A stretch of 64,000 nt of DNA from UBA1876 sp003446665 (GCA_040616305.1 CP159918.1:682001-746000), one strand, 5' to 3'; positions 33,376 to 43,084 are shown, counted from the first letter of the stretch. The notes: a model not told the origin generated them from the letters alone. Numbers and translations: made by a program.

Positions 33376-35658
33376 ATGGATCGCAAGGGCAAGGTCTTTC
33401 GGGAAAGCGTAGGCCTCCATGGGGGCGAAAAGGCCAACCCCGGCGAAATGAAGGCTCTCCGTCTTTTGAGAGACAGTTTCGTGGGGCGCTTCCCGGAGGA
33501 ACAGAGAACGATGGCGGTAAAAATGGCCTGGCAGGAGTTTTGGGGAAAGGCATCCAAATACCTGTCACGGGATGATCTCATCCGCTGCGGCGAGGCCGTG
33601 GTATACGCCGCCAATGCCCATGCCAGTCAGAAGCGCCTTAGCGGAGAGCCCTATATCATACACTCGATACGGGTTGCCTCGATTCTTGCGGACATGGATC
33701 TGGATTGCGAGACCCTGGTCGCCGCCTTCCTTCACGACGTACTCGAAGATACGGAAACGACACCGCAGGACCTGGAAGAAAGGTTCGGCGAAGAAGTAAG
33801 CCTTCTGGTCGACGGGGTAACCAAACTCGGCAAGCTCCGCTTCAAATCTTTTGAGGACTACCAGGCGGAAAATCTCAGGAAGATGTTTCTGGTCATGGCT
33901 AAGGATATAAGGGTGGTCCTGATAAAGCTTGCAGACAGGCTTCACAACATGAGGACCATTCATGCCCTGCGTCGGGAAAAGCAGACAAGGATCGCGCGGG
34001 AGACACTTGAGATCTATGCCCCTCTAGCCCACAGGCTTGGAATTTACCAGATAAAACGTGAACTGGAAGATCTTGCCTTCAAGATTACCGACCCTGAAGC
34101 ATATTACGACATCAGGCGCCGTGTCAGAAAGAAGCTGCCCGAGCGCGAGGAGATTATCAAAAAAGCCATCGAAATCCTTGAAAAACGTTTGGCCGAGGAA
34201 GGCATAGATGCCTACATAACGGGAAGAGCGAAGCACTTCTACAGCATCTACGAGAAGATGAGACGCAAGAACGTATCTCTGGAAGAATTGTTCGATCTTC
34301 TCGCTCTAAGGGTAACCGTGGAAAACGTCGCTGACTGCTACACCGTACTTGGTATAGTCCACACTATCTGGAAACCCTTGCCGGGCCAGTTCGACGATTA
34401 CATAGCAAATCCGAAAAGCAACATGTACCAGTCCCTTCATACCGCTGTTATGGGACCCAGCGCGGAACCGCTGGAAATACAGATACGCACGTGGCGGATG
34501 CACCAGATGGCCGAGTACGGCATAGCCTCACACTGGAGGTACAAGGAAAAACGCCGCAAGGAGGACGAGCTCGACCAGAAACTCGACTGGATAAGACAGG
34601 TTCTGGAAGCCCAGGCCGACAGCAGCGAGCCTTCGGAATTTCTGGAACACGTAAAGGCCGACGTACTGTCGTCGGACGTTTTCGTCTTCACCCCCAAGGG
34701 TGACGTTATCTCCCTTCCACAAGGATCGACTCCCATAGACTTCGCGTATACCATCCATACGGAAATCGGCAATCACTACGTCGGGGCTATGGTAAACAAC
34801 CGCATCGTTCCCATAGATTACAGGATTCAAAACGGAGAAATAGTCAGGGTTATGACTTCCCCCCAGGCAAAACCTTCCAGGGACTGGCTCAAAATCGCCA
34901 AAAGCAGTCGCGCGAGGAGCAAGATACGTTCTTATTTTCGCCAACAGGAGCGTTCGGAGAGGGAGGAAAAGTTCACCAGAGGACTCGAACAGCTGGAAAG
35001 GGAACTGAAAAGACGCCAGCCGAACCTTGAAATCGATCTTGCCGATAGCGCATCTCTTTTAAACAAGGTAGCAAGAGACCTTGGGTACGCAAACGGCGAG
35101 GATATGCTGGTGGCGATAGGGTCGGCAGACCTGAGCGCTGCTTCGGCGGCCGCCAGATTCCCGGTCGGGAAAGAAGATGTCCAGGTCCAGGAGACCTCGG
35201 TGGAGATTCAGAAAAAACAGTCCGATACGGAGATAGTTGTCGAAGGGGCGCCGGGAGTGATGGTGGCCCTGGCGAATTGTTGCAATCCACTGCCGGGAGA
35301 TGAAATAACAGGATTTGTGACCAAAAGCCGTGGGATCACTGTCCACAGGAAGGGTTGCAGGAACGTTGCGAATGCACCGGCGGAACGAATGGTGGACGTT
35401 AAGTGGGGGAACAAGATTTCCGACCGCTACGCTTGCCGGCTTCGTGTCGAAGGCGTCGACAGACCGGGCCTCTTTGCTGATGTGGCACAGGGAATAAACG
35501 CCATGGACGGGTCTATATTGCAGATCAGAGCCTTTGTGGCCGGCGGCAGCAGGGCCCGTATGTCCGTTGACCTCCAGGTGAAAGACCTGGAACACCTTTA
35601 CAGGGTGATCGCCAGACTCAACACTATACAAGGGGTCATAGAGGTTATACGGGGGTGA
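33376..35658 (+). CDS. rel: Bifunctional (p)ppGpp synthetase/hydrolase (Rel/SpoT)
   Basis: 760 residues. It makes and breaks the alarmone (p)ppGpp. The hydrolase HD domain is intact (His-Asp in His-Asp-Val-Leu-Glu-Asp-Thr, near residue 118, preceded by Pro-Tyr-Ile-Ile-His). The synthetase domain has the Asn-Pro-Lys-Ser-Asn-Met-Tyr-Gln-Ser-Leu-His-Thr motif. TGS (Phe-Thr-Pro-Lys-Gly-Asp), zinc-finger-type Cys-Cys-Asn-Pro-Leu-Pro-Gly-Asp and C-terminal ACT regions follow. It lies between recJ and dtd; the dtd start overlaps its stop. Confidence 0.95.
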   Translation: MDRKGKVFRESVGLHGGEKANPGEMKALRLLRDSFVGRFPEEQRTMAVKMAWQEFWGKASKYLSRDDLIRCGEAVVYAANAHASQKRLSGEPYIIHSIRVASILADMDLDCETLVAAFLHDVLEDTETTPQDLEERFGEEVSLLVDGVTKLGKLRFKSFEDYQAENLRKMFLVMAKDIRVVLIKLADRLHNMRTIHALRREKQTRIARETLEIYAPLAHRLGIYQIKRELEDLAFKITDPEAYYDIRRRVRKKLPEREEIIKKAIEILEKRLAEEGIDAYITGRAKHFYSIYEKMRRKNVSLEELFDLLALRVTVENVADCYTVLGIVHTIWKPLPGQFDDYIANPKSNMYQSLHTAVMGPSAEPLEIQIRTWRMHQMAEYGIASHWRYKEKRRKEDELDQKLDWIRQVLEAQADSSEPSEFLEHVKADVLSSDVFVFTPKGDVISLPQGSTPIDFAYTIHTEIGNHYVGAMVNNRIVPIDYRIQNGEIVRVMTSPQAKPSRDWLKIAKSSRARSKIRSYFRQQERSEREEKFTRGLEQLERELKRRQPNLEIDLADSASLLNKVARDLGYANGEDMLVAIGSADLSAASAAARFPVGKEDVQVQETSVEIQKKQSDTEIVVEGAPGVMVALANCCNPLPGDEITGFVTKSRGITVHRKGCRNVANAPAERMVDVKWGNKISDRYACRLRVEGVDRPGLFADVAQGINAMDGSILQIRAFVAGGSRARMSVDLQVKDLEHLYRVIARLNTIQGVIEVIRG

Positions 35659-36110
35659 AAATATTGCGCGCGTTGGTGCAGAGAGTAAGCAGTGCCGAAG
35701 TGAAAGTCGACGGCAAGACCACGGGAAAGATCGAAGAGGGGCTTTGCGTGTTTCTTGGGGTTCACAAGGACGACTCAAAGCGGGATATAAACTGGATGGC
35801 CGAGAAACTTGTAAATTTGAGAATTTTCGAAGATGATTCGGGGAAGATGAATCGTTCCCTCAACGAAATCGGGGGGAGTATGCTTGTGGTTTCACAATTC
35901 ACACTCTATGGAGATTGCAGCAAAGGCAGACGCCCTTCCTTCGTCGAAGCTGCGCCTCCGGACAAGGCGAAGGCCTGCTATGAAGATTTCATCAAGAACG
36001 TAAGGTCAAGGGGAATTCGCACAGAAGAAGGCCTTTTCCAGGCCTTTATGGACGTGTACCTTACGAATAGCGGGCCCGTTACACTTTTAATAGAAAGCAG
36101 GAGGGATTAA
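35655..36110 (+). CDS. dtd: D-aminoacyl-tRNA deacylase
   Basis: 151 residues. It removes D-amino acids and glycine mischarged on tRNA. Ser-Gln-Phe-Thr-Leu-Tyr-Gly-Asp near residue 78 and Thr-Asn-Ser-Gly-Pro-Val-Thr-Leu near the end are the two signature active-site motifs, including the Gly-cis-Pro. The GTG start at 35655 overlaps the rel stop by 4 bases; a TTG at 35664 is also possible. rel-dtd adjacency is common in bacteria. Confidence 0.95.
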   Translation: MKILRALVQRVSSAEVKVDGKTTGKIEEGLCVFLGVHKDDSKRDINWMAEKLVNLRIFEDDSGKMNRSLNEIGGSMLVVSQFTLYGDCSKGRRPSFVEAAPPDKAKACYEDFIKNVRSRGIRTEEGLFQAFMDVYLTNSGPVTLLIESRRD

Positions 36111-36113
36111 AAG

Positions 36114-36752
36114 ATGCGTATCCGCCGGTTTCCACTGGGCATGTTATGGACTAACGGTTATCTTGTTACCGACAGTCGAGGGAACGGCGTCTTCGTCGAC
36201 CCCGGGGGGGATCCGGGGGAAGTTATCGAAATCATCGAAAAGGAGAATATCAAACTGGAATGGATACTGCTCACCCACGGCCATTCCGATCACATTTGCG
36301 GCCTTGAAGAATTAAGGCAAAACTCCGCAAGGGGAGTCGCGATACACAAGCTGGACGCTTCCATGTTGACGTCGCCCGAACTCAACCTCTCGGCCTTTCT
36401 GCAGGACAACTGCAGATGTGCTCCCCCCGAGAAGGAGCTTGAAGACTGCGAAAGCTTTTACGCCGGAGAACTCCACATCTCCGTCATTCATACTCCGGGA
36501 CACACACCAGGAAGCGCGTGCTTTCACATCAGGGAGGGTCACGAGGAGGCACTTTTGGTTGGCGATACGCTTTTCGCTGGAAGCGTGGGGAGAACGGACC
36601 TCCCCGGCGGCGACCAGAAACAGTTGGAAGAATCGATCAGAAAACTTGCAGCTTTACCTGATGACCTTAAAGTCTACCCTGGTCATGGGCCTGATTCAAC
36701 CATCGGGGTCGAACGCAGGGGGAATCCTTTCTGGCCCGGTGATCAAAGGTGA
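36114..36752 (+). CDS. MBL-fold metallohydrolase (glyoxalase II-like)
   Basis: 212 residues. The metal motif Thr-His-Gly-His-Ser-Asp-His near residue 59, His-Thr-Pro-Gly-His-Thr near residue 125, Gly-Asp-Thr-Leu-Phe near residue 143 and Tyr-Pro-Gly-His-Gly near residue 189 are the five zinc-ligand regions of the family. The size and order resemble YcbL-type hydrolases, which often sit beside rel-dtd. It lacks the substrate-binding C-terminal domain of true glyoxalase II, so its substrate is unknown. Confidence 0.87.
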   Translation: MRIRRFPLGMLWTNGYLVTDSRGNGVFVDPGGDPGEVIEIIEKENIKLEWILLTHGHSDHICGLEELRQNSARGVAIHKLDASMLTSPELNLSAFLQDNCRCAPPEKELEDCESFYAGELHISVIHTPGHTPGSACFHIREGHEEALLVGDTLFAGSVGRTDLPGGDQKQLEESIRKLAALPDDLKVYPGHGPDSTIGVERRGNPFWPGDQR

Positions 36753-37423
36753 AAATGGCAGTTGTTCCTGATCGTGAAAGGCCGCGGGAGCGGCTTTCGA
36801 CTTTGGGGCCAGGGGCTCTTTCGTTGCAGGAATTGCTCGCGATTCTTTTGAGGACCGGCGACAGAAACAGGAGCGTCCTTGAACTTGCGGGCGACCTTCT
36901 TGCTGAGTTCGGGAGCCTTGAAAGGCTGGCAAGGGCTTCTTTTGCCGAACTCTGCCGTATTGAGGGTCTTAAGTCCGCAAAGGCCGCCACCGTGATCGCC
37001 GCTTTTGAAATAGCAAAAAGGCTTAACGCGGAAAAAATGGATGTCAGAGCTGAGGGGTCCGAAATACCGCCCGACGAAAACCTGCAAGGACGCCTGCGGT
37101 GGTGGAGCGTAATGCTGAAAGACGAGGAGCGGGAGTATATAATAGGTCTTTTTACGGAAAGAACCGGTCGTATCCTTACGGAAGACCGGCTTTCATGGGG
37201 TGGTCTGGACGGGGCAAGCCTGGATATGAAATATTTGTTTAGAAAAGCTGTCAGAATTGACGCAGGAGGACTGGCTATCCTGCACAATCATCCCGACGGC
37301 AGTCTGGAACCGAGTGCAGAGGACCGGCTTCTGACGGACCATGTGTGCCGGAAACTCCAAACGCTGGGTGTCGGCTTCGAAGGTCATTACATAGCAGCCG
37401 GCGGGAAAATCAGGGCCGTTTAA
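36749..37423 (+). CDS. radC: DNA repair protein RadC (JAMM domain)
   Basis: 224 residues. An N-terminal helix-hairpin-helix region (Leu-Ser-Leu-Gln-Glu-Leu-Leu-Ala-Ile-Leu-Leu-Arg-Thr-Gly) is followed by a JAMM-type domain with His-Asn-His-Pro-Asp-Gly-Ser and a later Glu-Asp, the putative zinc site. Despite the name, the biochemical role of RadC is unclear. GTG 36749 overlaps the MBL gene by 4 bases; an in-frame ATG at 36755 is close, with spacing too short for the AAAGGTG. It ends just before mreB. Confidence 0.9.
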   Translation: MKMAVVPDRERPRERLSTLGPGALSLQELLAILLRTGDRNRSVLELAGDLLAEFGSLERLARASFAELCRIEGLKSAKAATVIAAFEIAKRLNAEKMDVRAEGSEIPPDENLQGRLRWWSVMLKDEEREYIIGLFTERTGRILTEDRLSWGGLDGASLDMKYLFRKAVRIDAGGLAILHNHPDGSLEPSAEDRLLTDHVCRKLQTLGVGFEGHYIAAGGKIRAV

Positions 37424-37461
37424 ATTTCATAATGAGGAATCTTTGTGAAAGTTGGTGACCA

Positions 37462-38523
37462 ATGGTGTTTGGTTCGATTTCGGGAATTTTCGGGAAAGAC
37501 ATAGGCATAGATCTGGGAACGGCGAATATAGTCGTGTACCTCAAAGGAAAGGGTGTCGTCTACAATGAGCCGTCAGTCATTGCCTACAGGAAAGCTTCCC
37601 GCAAGAGCTCAAAGGAAGTGATCGCCTTCGGCTACGAGGCCAAGGCGATGTACGGAAAAACACCGAAAGGCGTGGAGACCGTAAGGCCCCTGCAAAACGG
37701 GGTGATAGCCGATTTCGACATGACGGGGGCCCTGATCAGGCATGTCATTGAAAAGACCACCGGTGGCGGAATAGGTGTCTTCAGCCATCCCAGGGTTATT
37801 GTCTGCGCTCCCGTATACGTCACAGAAGTGGAGCGCAAGGCTTTCATAGACGCGACTCTCGATGGAGGAGCCAGGGAAGCCTACGTGGTGGAAGAACCGG
37901 TGGCCGCGGCTCTGGGTGTGGGCTTGCCCATCCATGAACCCAGGGGCAGCATGATTCTTGATGTCGGGGGCGGGACGAGCGAGGTGGCCGTGCTGTCCCT
38001 CGGCGGAGTTGTGGTCAGCAATTCCCTCCGGGGAGCCGGCGATGAAATGGACGACGCGATAATCGGCCTGATCAGACAGAAATATACCCTTGTAGTAGGT
38101 TCCTCCACCGCGGAGGAGATAAAAAACGCTATTGGTTCGGCGGTCCCCCTAGAAAAAGAGAAGATCCTGGAAGTAAGGGGGAGAAACCTGACTGACGGTC
38201 TTCCGAAATCCATCTGTATTTCCAGCGAAGAAGTGAGGGAAGCCATCAATCCTGCGGTGACGCGGATAGTTGAAATGGTCAGGGAGACGCTGGAGCAGAC
38301 ACCACCGGAGCTGGCCCGTGACATAGCGGATCAGGGACTTGTGCTTACCGGCGGAGTAGCGCTTCTGGAAGGTCTTGACAGGCGGCTTGCCGAGGAACTG
38401 AATGCTCCTGTCATAAAGGCCGAGAACCCTTTACACTCTGTGGCCGAAGGGCTAGGGAAACTTTTGAACGAAATAGATTCAATGAAAAAGGTTCTGGTTT
38501 CCGTCGGTCACGGCGTACGCTGA
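37462..38523 (+). CDS. mreB: Rod shape-determining protein MreB
   Basis: 353 residues, bacterial actin. It forms membrane-associated filaments that guide cell-wall synthesis along the side wall. The Gly-Ile-Asp-Leu-Gly-Thr-Ala-Asn phosphate loop near residue 15, Asp-Val-Gly-Gly-Gly-Thr-Ser-Glu-Val near residue 172 and Leu-Thr-Gly-Gly-Val-Ala-Leu near residue 295 are the actin-fold nucleotide motifs. The N-terminal Phe-Gly-Ser-Ile-Ser-Gly-Ile-Phe is hydrophobic and may anchor to the membrane. It leads the mre cluster. Confidence 0.96.
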   Translation: MVFGSISGIFGKDIGIDLGTANIVVYLKGKGVVYNEPSVIAYRKASRKSSKEVIAFGYEAKAMYGKTPKGVETVRPLQNGVIADFDMTGALIRHVIEKTTGGGIGVFSHPRVIVCAPVYVTEVERKAFIDATLDGGAREAYVVEEPVAAALGVGLPIHEPRGSMILDVGGGTSEVAVLSLGGVVVSNSLRGAGDEMDDAIIGLIRQKYTLVVGSSTAEEIKNAIGSAVPLEKEKILEVRGRNLTDGLPKSICISSEEVREAINPAVTRIVEMVRETLEQTPPELARDIADQGLVLTGGVALLEGLDRRLAEELNAPVIKAENPLHSVAEGLGKLLNEIDSMKKVLVSVGHGVR

Positions 38524-38556
38524 GCAATCCAGAGTGATTTTGGAGGTGTCGGACCG

Positions 38557-39333
38557 TTGAAAAAGGAAGGATCGACGGCTTTGCACGGATTGGCCTCGGT
38601 GGCCGTCGGCTTTCTTTTGATGGTGTTTTTGTCCGGAAATCCGGCGGCGTACCTTGTAATGGATACCGCCGGCACGGTGCTTTTGTGGCCCGAACTTCCG
38701 GCAAGGGCGGCAAGAATCGGTGTGGAAAAGGCCGTTTCATGGTTTGGCGACACCACACGCCTCCAAAGGGAGATTGATAAACTGCAGGCGGAAAACGTAA
38801 GGTTAAAACAGGCTTTGCACACAGCCGTCAGCGAGAGTGTCTCTTCAAGTGAAGAAGGATTGTTGAGAGCACGGGTGGTGCTGAGAAGGCCTGATGACTG
38901 GTGGAAAGAACTCAAAATAGACAAGGGAAGCGCCGACGGGATAGAAAAAGGCATGGCAGTTCTTCAGGACGGATTCCTCGTCGGACGTGTCTTTCAGGTG
39001 AGCAGAAATTTCTCCTGGGTCGAGCTTTTGACTTCCCCTGTGTTGATGATCCCGGCAGTCGTGGAGGAGACGAGGGACCTGGGCGTTATAGCGGGCGACG
39101 GAGAAGGAAGGATCAGCCTGCTATACGTTCCCCTGGAAAACCTTTTGACTCCTGGCATGAAACTGACCTCCGCCCTTGTAAGCGAACACCTGGCGCCTGG
39201 ATTGCGGATAGGCGAAGTAGGCGAGGCGACAGGAATTTCAGGGGGGTACAGGATCTATTCCGTCGTTCCGGGAGCGGAATTCTCACGGCTTTATAACCTT
39301 CAGGTCTTCGTCAAGAAGGAAGGTCCCCGGTGA
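38557..39333 (+). CDS. mreC: Rod shape-determining protein MreC
   Basis: 258 residues. One N-terminal membrane helix (residues 13-30), a coiled coil at about residues 65-90 and a beta-rich periplasmic domain are the MreC pattern; it links MreB to the wall enzymes. TTG 38557 follows GGAGGTG by about 8 bases and is chosen as start. It overlaps mreD by 4 bases. Confidence 0.92.
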   Translation: MKKEGSTALHGLASVAVGFLLMVFLSGNPAAYLVMDTAGTVLLWPELPARAARIGVEKAVSWFGDTTRLQREIDKLQAENVRLKQALHTAVSESVSSSEEGLLRARVVLRRPDDWWKELKIDKGSADGIEKGMAVLQDGFLVGRVFQVSRNFSWVELLTSPVLMIPAVVEETRDLGVIAGDGEGRISLLYVPLENLLTPGMKLTSALVSEHLAPGLRIGEVGEATGISGGYRIYSVVPGAEFSRLYNLQVFVKKEGPR

Positions 39334-39794
39334 TACAGTTGGTTTTGTTCTGGTTCTTGCAGGATGTCCTCCAGGTGCTGATGGAAGGATGGGCTTATGT
39401 GCCGGATATCTTCCTCTTTTACCTGATGTTCCGGAGTGCGAGAAATGCGGAAGCGGAAATCTCATTGATCTGGACCGCCTTTTTGGGCGGCCTGTTATGG
39501 GATTTTCGCTGGTCCGGACTTTTCGGCCTGAACGCGGCGATATACGGTGGCATAATCGGCCTGATGTGCATTCTCTGGAAAAGGGTTCCTTTTACAGGAC
39601 GCTCGCACTGGATGCTTGCGGGCTTTTTGGCCGCCGCCCACGGGATGCTGAGCCTTTCGAGAGTTTTTTTCTTCGGGATAGCCTCTAAAGAAGTGGCTTT
39701 CGCTTTTGCCGTGCAACTTATAACGGTTTTTCCGGTCATTTTGATGCTGGCTTATGCCTTCTCAACCGACGGGGAGAAAAGACATGTCCGGTAA
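39330..39794 (+). CDS. mreD: Rod shape-determining protein MreD
   Basis: 154 residues with four to five hydrophobic helices and no large soluble part, the MreD layout. Its identity rests on size, topology and its place between mreC and mrdA. The GTG start at 39330 overlaps the mreC stop, and its end overlaps mrdA by 11 bases. Confidence 0.85.
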   Translation: MIQLVLFWFLQDVLQVLMEGWAYVPDIFLFYLMFRSARNAEAEISLIWTAFLGGLLWDFRWSGLFGLNAAIYGGIIGLMCILWKRVPFTGRSHWMLAGFLAAAHGMLSLSRVFFFGIASKEVAFAFAVQLITVFPVILMLAYAFSTDGEKRHVR

Positions 39795-41508
39795 CGGGAT
39801 GTCGGAAAGAAAGCGGCTTATCCTTTTTCGCTGGGTTGTGTTCCTTTCTATGTTTGTTATGGTTTTGGCTCTTTACAGGTTCCAGGTCGGCCAGGCAGGC
39901 AAATACGTCCAGCTGGCCTCGCAAAACAGGTTGCGGTTCATACGGATACCTGCGGCGAGAGGGGATATCCTTGATGCCAACGGAACGCCGCTGGCTACGA
40001 ACGTTAAAACTTTCGACCTTATGGGGTATCCACTTGATCTGAGGAAAGAAGGACGTTTGGAGGAAACGGCTTCCTTTCTCTCCAGTCTGGGAATTCCTGT
40101 CACGGAAAGCACCCTGGGGAGTATTGTGGACAGACAGTACAATGTCCCCTATAATGCCGTGACGGTGCTGCCTAACCTCACTATGGCCCAGATAGCCACC
40201 ATGGTCAGTGATCCTGAATTTCCGGATTATCTTTTCCCCTTGCCGGTTTCCAGGAGGGTGTATCCCTCCGGGCCGCTGCTTTCCCACATCTTGGGGTACG
40301 TCGGTGAGGTTACGAAAAAGGAACTGGAAACACTTTCGCATGGAGACTACAGGGGTGGCGACGTAATAGGCAAGGGAGGTGTAGAGCAGTTTTACGAGGA
40401 AACTCTGAGAGGTTCTCCCGGCGAGGAATCAATAGAAGTCGACGCCAGGGGGCGGAGGGTGCGTGTGCTGGACAGAAAGGAGCCTGTGCCCGGTCAGACG
40501 ATCAGACTTACCGTCGATTTTGGTGCGCAAAGCCTGGCGGCGGAGCTGATGGCAGGCAGGAAAGGTGCCGTTTTCGCAATGGACGTTCAAAACGGGGATG
40601 TGAAGGTCCTTTACAGTTCGCCTACCTTCGATATAAATCCCCTAGCTTGGGGGGTTTCCTCCCGTGAGTGGAACAGGCTTTTGAACGATCCCGAAAGGCC
40701 CATGATGAACAGGGTCATAAGCGGAACTTATCCTCCCGGTTCACCCTTCAAGGTTGTGACTCTTTACGCTGCCCTGGCGGAGGGAGCGATCACCGAGAGA
40801 ACCACATACAACTGCACCGGAGCCTTTCGCCTCGGCGACAGGGTGTTCAGGTGCTGGAAAAGGACCGGGCATGGCAGGGTGGATATTATTGATTCCCTGA
40901 AAGAATCCTGCGGTGTATATTTCTTCCAGGCCGGATTAAAAACCGGAATTGACGCTTTGACCTATTGGAGTAGCCAGTTTGGAATCGGTGAAAGAACCGA
41001 CATCGACCTGCCAGGCGAGGTTGCAGGTGTAATCGCCGGAAAAGAATGGAAAAGGGAAAACATTCGCGAAAACTGGTATCCAGGCGATACAGTCAACTAT
41101 TCTATCGGACAAGGGTATTTACTTGTAACACCGGTACAGGTGGCTGTATTGTATGCAGCGATCGCCAATGGAGGTACACTGGTAAGGCCCAGGCTGGTTG
41201 CGGAGAGACCTTTAAAAACCCGCGGCCTTGACCTGTCGGAAAAATATCTCGGGATTTTGAGGAAAGGGTTACGGGAAGTGGTTCGCGATGGAACGGGAAG
41301 GCCCGCCGGAGGGTTCGGCGTTGAACTTTCGGGCAAGACAGGTACTGCCCAGAACCCGCACGGAGACGACCACGCATGGTTTGTGGGGTACGCTCCCGCG
41401 GAAAATCCGAGGTATGTAGCCATAGCCATTGTCGAGGGCGGAGGTAAAGGCAGCAGTGTCGCCGGCCCTGTCGTAGGCAGGTTGCTTGCCTATCTGTGTC
41501 GTCGCTGA
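39784..41508 (+). CDS. mrdA: Penicillin-binding protein 2 (peptidoglycan transpeptidase)
   Basis: 574 residues. It cross-links side-wall peptidoglycan in partnership with RodA. One membrane helix near residues 15-32 is followed by the PBP dimerisation domain and the transpeptidase domain. The nucleophile Ser is in Gly-Ser-Pro-Phe-Lys (SxxK, near residue 322), the second motif is Ser-Cys-Gly, and Lys-Thr-Gly-Thr is near residue 520. ATG 39784 follows GGGGAGA; the start lies inside the end of mreD. Confidence 0.94.
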   Translation: MSGNGMSERKRLILFRWVVFLSMFVMVLALYRFQVGQAGKYVQLASQNRLRFIRIPAARGDILDANGTPLATNVKTFDLMGYPLDLRKEGRLEETASFLSSLGIPVTESTLGSIVDRQYNVPYNAVTVLPNLTMAQIATMVSDPEFPDYLFPLPVSRRVYPSGPLLSHILGYVGEVTKKELETLSHGDYRGGDVIGKGGVEQFYEETLRGSPGEESIEVDARGRRVRVLDRKEPVPGQTIRLTVDFGAQSLAAELMAGRKGAVFAMDVQNGDVKVLYSSPTFDINPLAWGVSSREWNRLLNDPERPMMNRVISGTYPPGSPFKVVTLYAALAEGAITERTTYNCTGAFRLGDRVFRCWKRTGHGRVDIIDSLKESCGVYFFQAGLKTGIDALTYWSSQFGIGERTDIDLPGEVAGVIAGKEWKRENIRENWYPGDTVNYSIGQGYLLVTPVQVAVLYAAIANGGTLVRPRLVAERPLKTRGLDLSEKYLGILRKGLREVVRDGTGRPAGGFGVELSGKTGTAQNPHGDDHAWFVGYAPAENPRYVAIAIVEGGGKGSSVAGPVVGRLLAYLCRR

Positions 41509-41541
41509 GTCAAATCAGCATGAGGACGAAAGGTGATTTTG

Positions 41542-42222
41542 ATGACAGACGAGTTCCAGGCCACATTAAAGGGAGAACGGGGCTGTTTGCGTCTTGTCGT
41601 TCCCGAAGGCCCGCCTGACGGAGAGCTTGTCCCCCTTATAGACAGGACGCTGGATGATGCGGGAAAGCTTGTAGATGGCGCAACGGTTATCTTGGATTTT
41701 CAGGGCCGTCCCCTTTCGGGCGCCGTGGTATTGGAAATTATGAAAAAAGCGCTCCTTCCAAGAAGGCTTACGGTTAGGGAATGGCGCACATTCGACGGAA
41801 AATCCCAGGAAATGCTTAAAAGGATGGGACTGAGGACCTTTGAACGTGATCCGCTGGAAAAGAAAGGCCCTGCCGGCTTCATAAAAAATCCGCCCTCACC
41901 GGCGTTGATACTGCAGAGATCGCTCAGATCAGGACAAAAAGTAGAGCATGACGGTGATATCATTATCATCGGAAACGTAAACGAGGGAGCCGAAGTCTAC
42001 GGTACGGGATCGATATGTATCCTTGGGCGCCTTTGTGGACTGGCGCACGCGGGTTGTTCCGGGGATGAATCCGTGGTAGTGGTTGCCGGCCATTTTATAG
42101 CCAACCAGGTGAGAATCGGCGAAAAGATCAGTTATCACGACAGCAAGGCACCCTGGTGGGGCAAAACGGTACGGATGGTAGTCAAAGGTGATCAGATAGT
42201 TGTAGACGAACTGGTCTTTTAA
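41542..42222 (+). CDS. minC: Septum site-determining protein MinC
   Basis: 226 residues. It stops FtsZ rings forming away from midcell. The C-terminal beta-helix domain has the signature Leu-Arg-Ser-Gly-Gln, Gly-Asp-Ile-Ile-Ile-Ile-Gly-Asn-Val-Asn and Ala-His-Ala-Gly motifs. The N-terminal 110 residues are divergent, as is usual. ATG 41542 follows AAGGTG; an in-frame GTG at 41533 is possible. Confidence 0.92.
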   Translation: MTDEFQATLKGERGCLRLVVPEGPPDGELVPLIDRTLDDAGKLVDGATVILDFQGRPLSGAVVLEIMKKALLPRRLTVREWRTFDGKSQEMLKRMGLRTFERDPLEKKGPAGFIKNPPSPALILQRSLRSGQKVEHDGDIIIIGNVNEGAEVYGTGSICILGRLCGLAHAGCSGDESVVVVAGHFIANQVRIGEKISYHDSKAPWWGKTVRMVVKGDQIVVDELVF

Positions 42223-42262
42223 GGAAGCAGGTTGACGAGATTCTTGGACGGGGGGATCTTAT

Positions 42263-43063
42263 TTGGATACCAGGATAATCGTAGTAACGTCGGGCAAGGG
42301 GGGAGTCGGCAAAACCACAGTCACGGCGAACCTTTCAGCCTGCCTGGCGAAGCAGGGGTATTCCGTTGTAGCGGTAGACGCCGATATAGGCCTTAGAAAC
42401 CTCGATGTCGTGATGGGGCTTGAAAACCGTATAGTCTACAATCTTGTCGATGTGGTGGAAAACGCGTGCAAGCTGCAGCAGGCCCTCGTGCGAGACAAAC
42501 GTGTCGATAACCTGTATCTTTTGCCGGCGGCGCAGACCAGAACAAAAGACGCGGTAACGCCTGACCAGATGCGTTTTTTGTGCGACTCGCTCAGGGGTTC
42601 CTTCGATTTTGTCCTTATAGACAGCCCTGCCGGTATAGAATCGGGATTTCGCAACGCTGCCCTGTGTGCCGACGAAGCTCTGGTCGTAGCAACCCCCGAG
42701 GTTTCGTCCGTCCGTGATGCCGACAGGATAATCGGATTGCTCGAGGCCGACGGCAAAAACACTATCAACCTCATCGTAAACAGGTTCAGACAGAAGATGG
42801 TGGACAAGGGGAATATGCTCGACGTCAACGACGTCAGCGAGGTTCTGGCCGTCAAGATAATCGGCGTAGTGCCTGAAGACGATTCGGTCGTCATTTCGAG
42901 CAACAAGGGTGAACCTCTTTCGCTTGGCTTGCAGTCGCCCGCTGCGAAGGCCTTCAAAGACATTACGGACAGGCTTCTGGGCAAGGACGTTCCTCTTTCT
43001 CTACCGCAGGGGGAGCAAGGACGAGGTTTTCTCGCGGGCCTCATGAGGATGCTCAGGCTTTAG
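42263..43063 (+). CDS. minD: Septum site-determining ATPase MinD
   Basis: 266 residues. The deviant Walker A Lys-Gly-Gly-Val-Gly-Lys-Thr-Thr near residue 11, Asp-Ala-Asp-Ile-Gly-Leu-Arg-Asn-Leu-Asp near residue 40 and Asp-Ser-Pro-Ala-Gly-Ile-Glu near residue 119 are MinD motifs. The last 12 residues (Gly-Phe-Leu-Ala-Gly-Leu-Met-Arg-Met-Leu-Arg-Leu) form the amphipathic membrane-targeting helix. TTG 42263 with GGGGGGA before it is the start. It sits between minC and minE. Confidence 0.96.
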   Translation: MDTRIIVVTSGKGGVGKTTVTANLSACLAKQGYSVVAVDADIGLRNLDVVMGLENRIVYNLVDVVENACKLQQALVRDKRVDNLYLLPAAQTRTKDAVTPDQMRFLCDSLRGSFDFVLIDSPAGIESGFRNAALCADEALVVATPEVSSVRDADRIIGLLEADGKNTINLIVNRFRQKMVDKGNMLDVNDVSEVLAVKIIGVVPEDDSVVISSNKGEPLSLGLQSPAAKAFKDITDRLLGKDVPLSLPQGEQGRGFLAGLMRMLRL

Positions 43064-43084
43064 GTATCGGAAGGGAGCATGACA

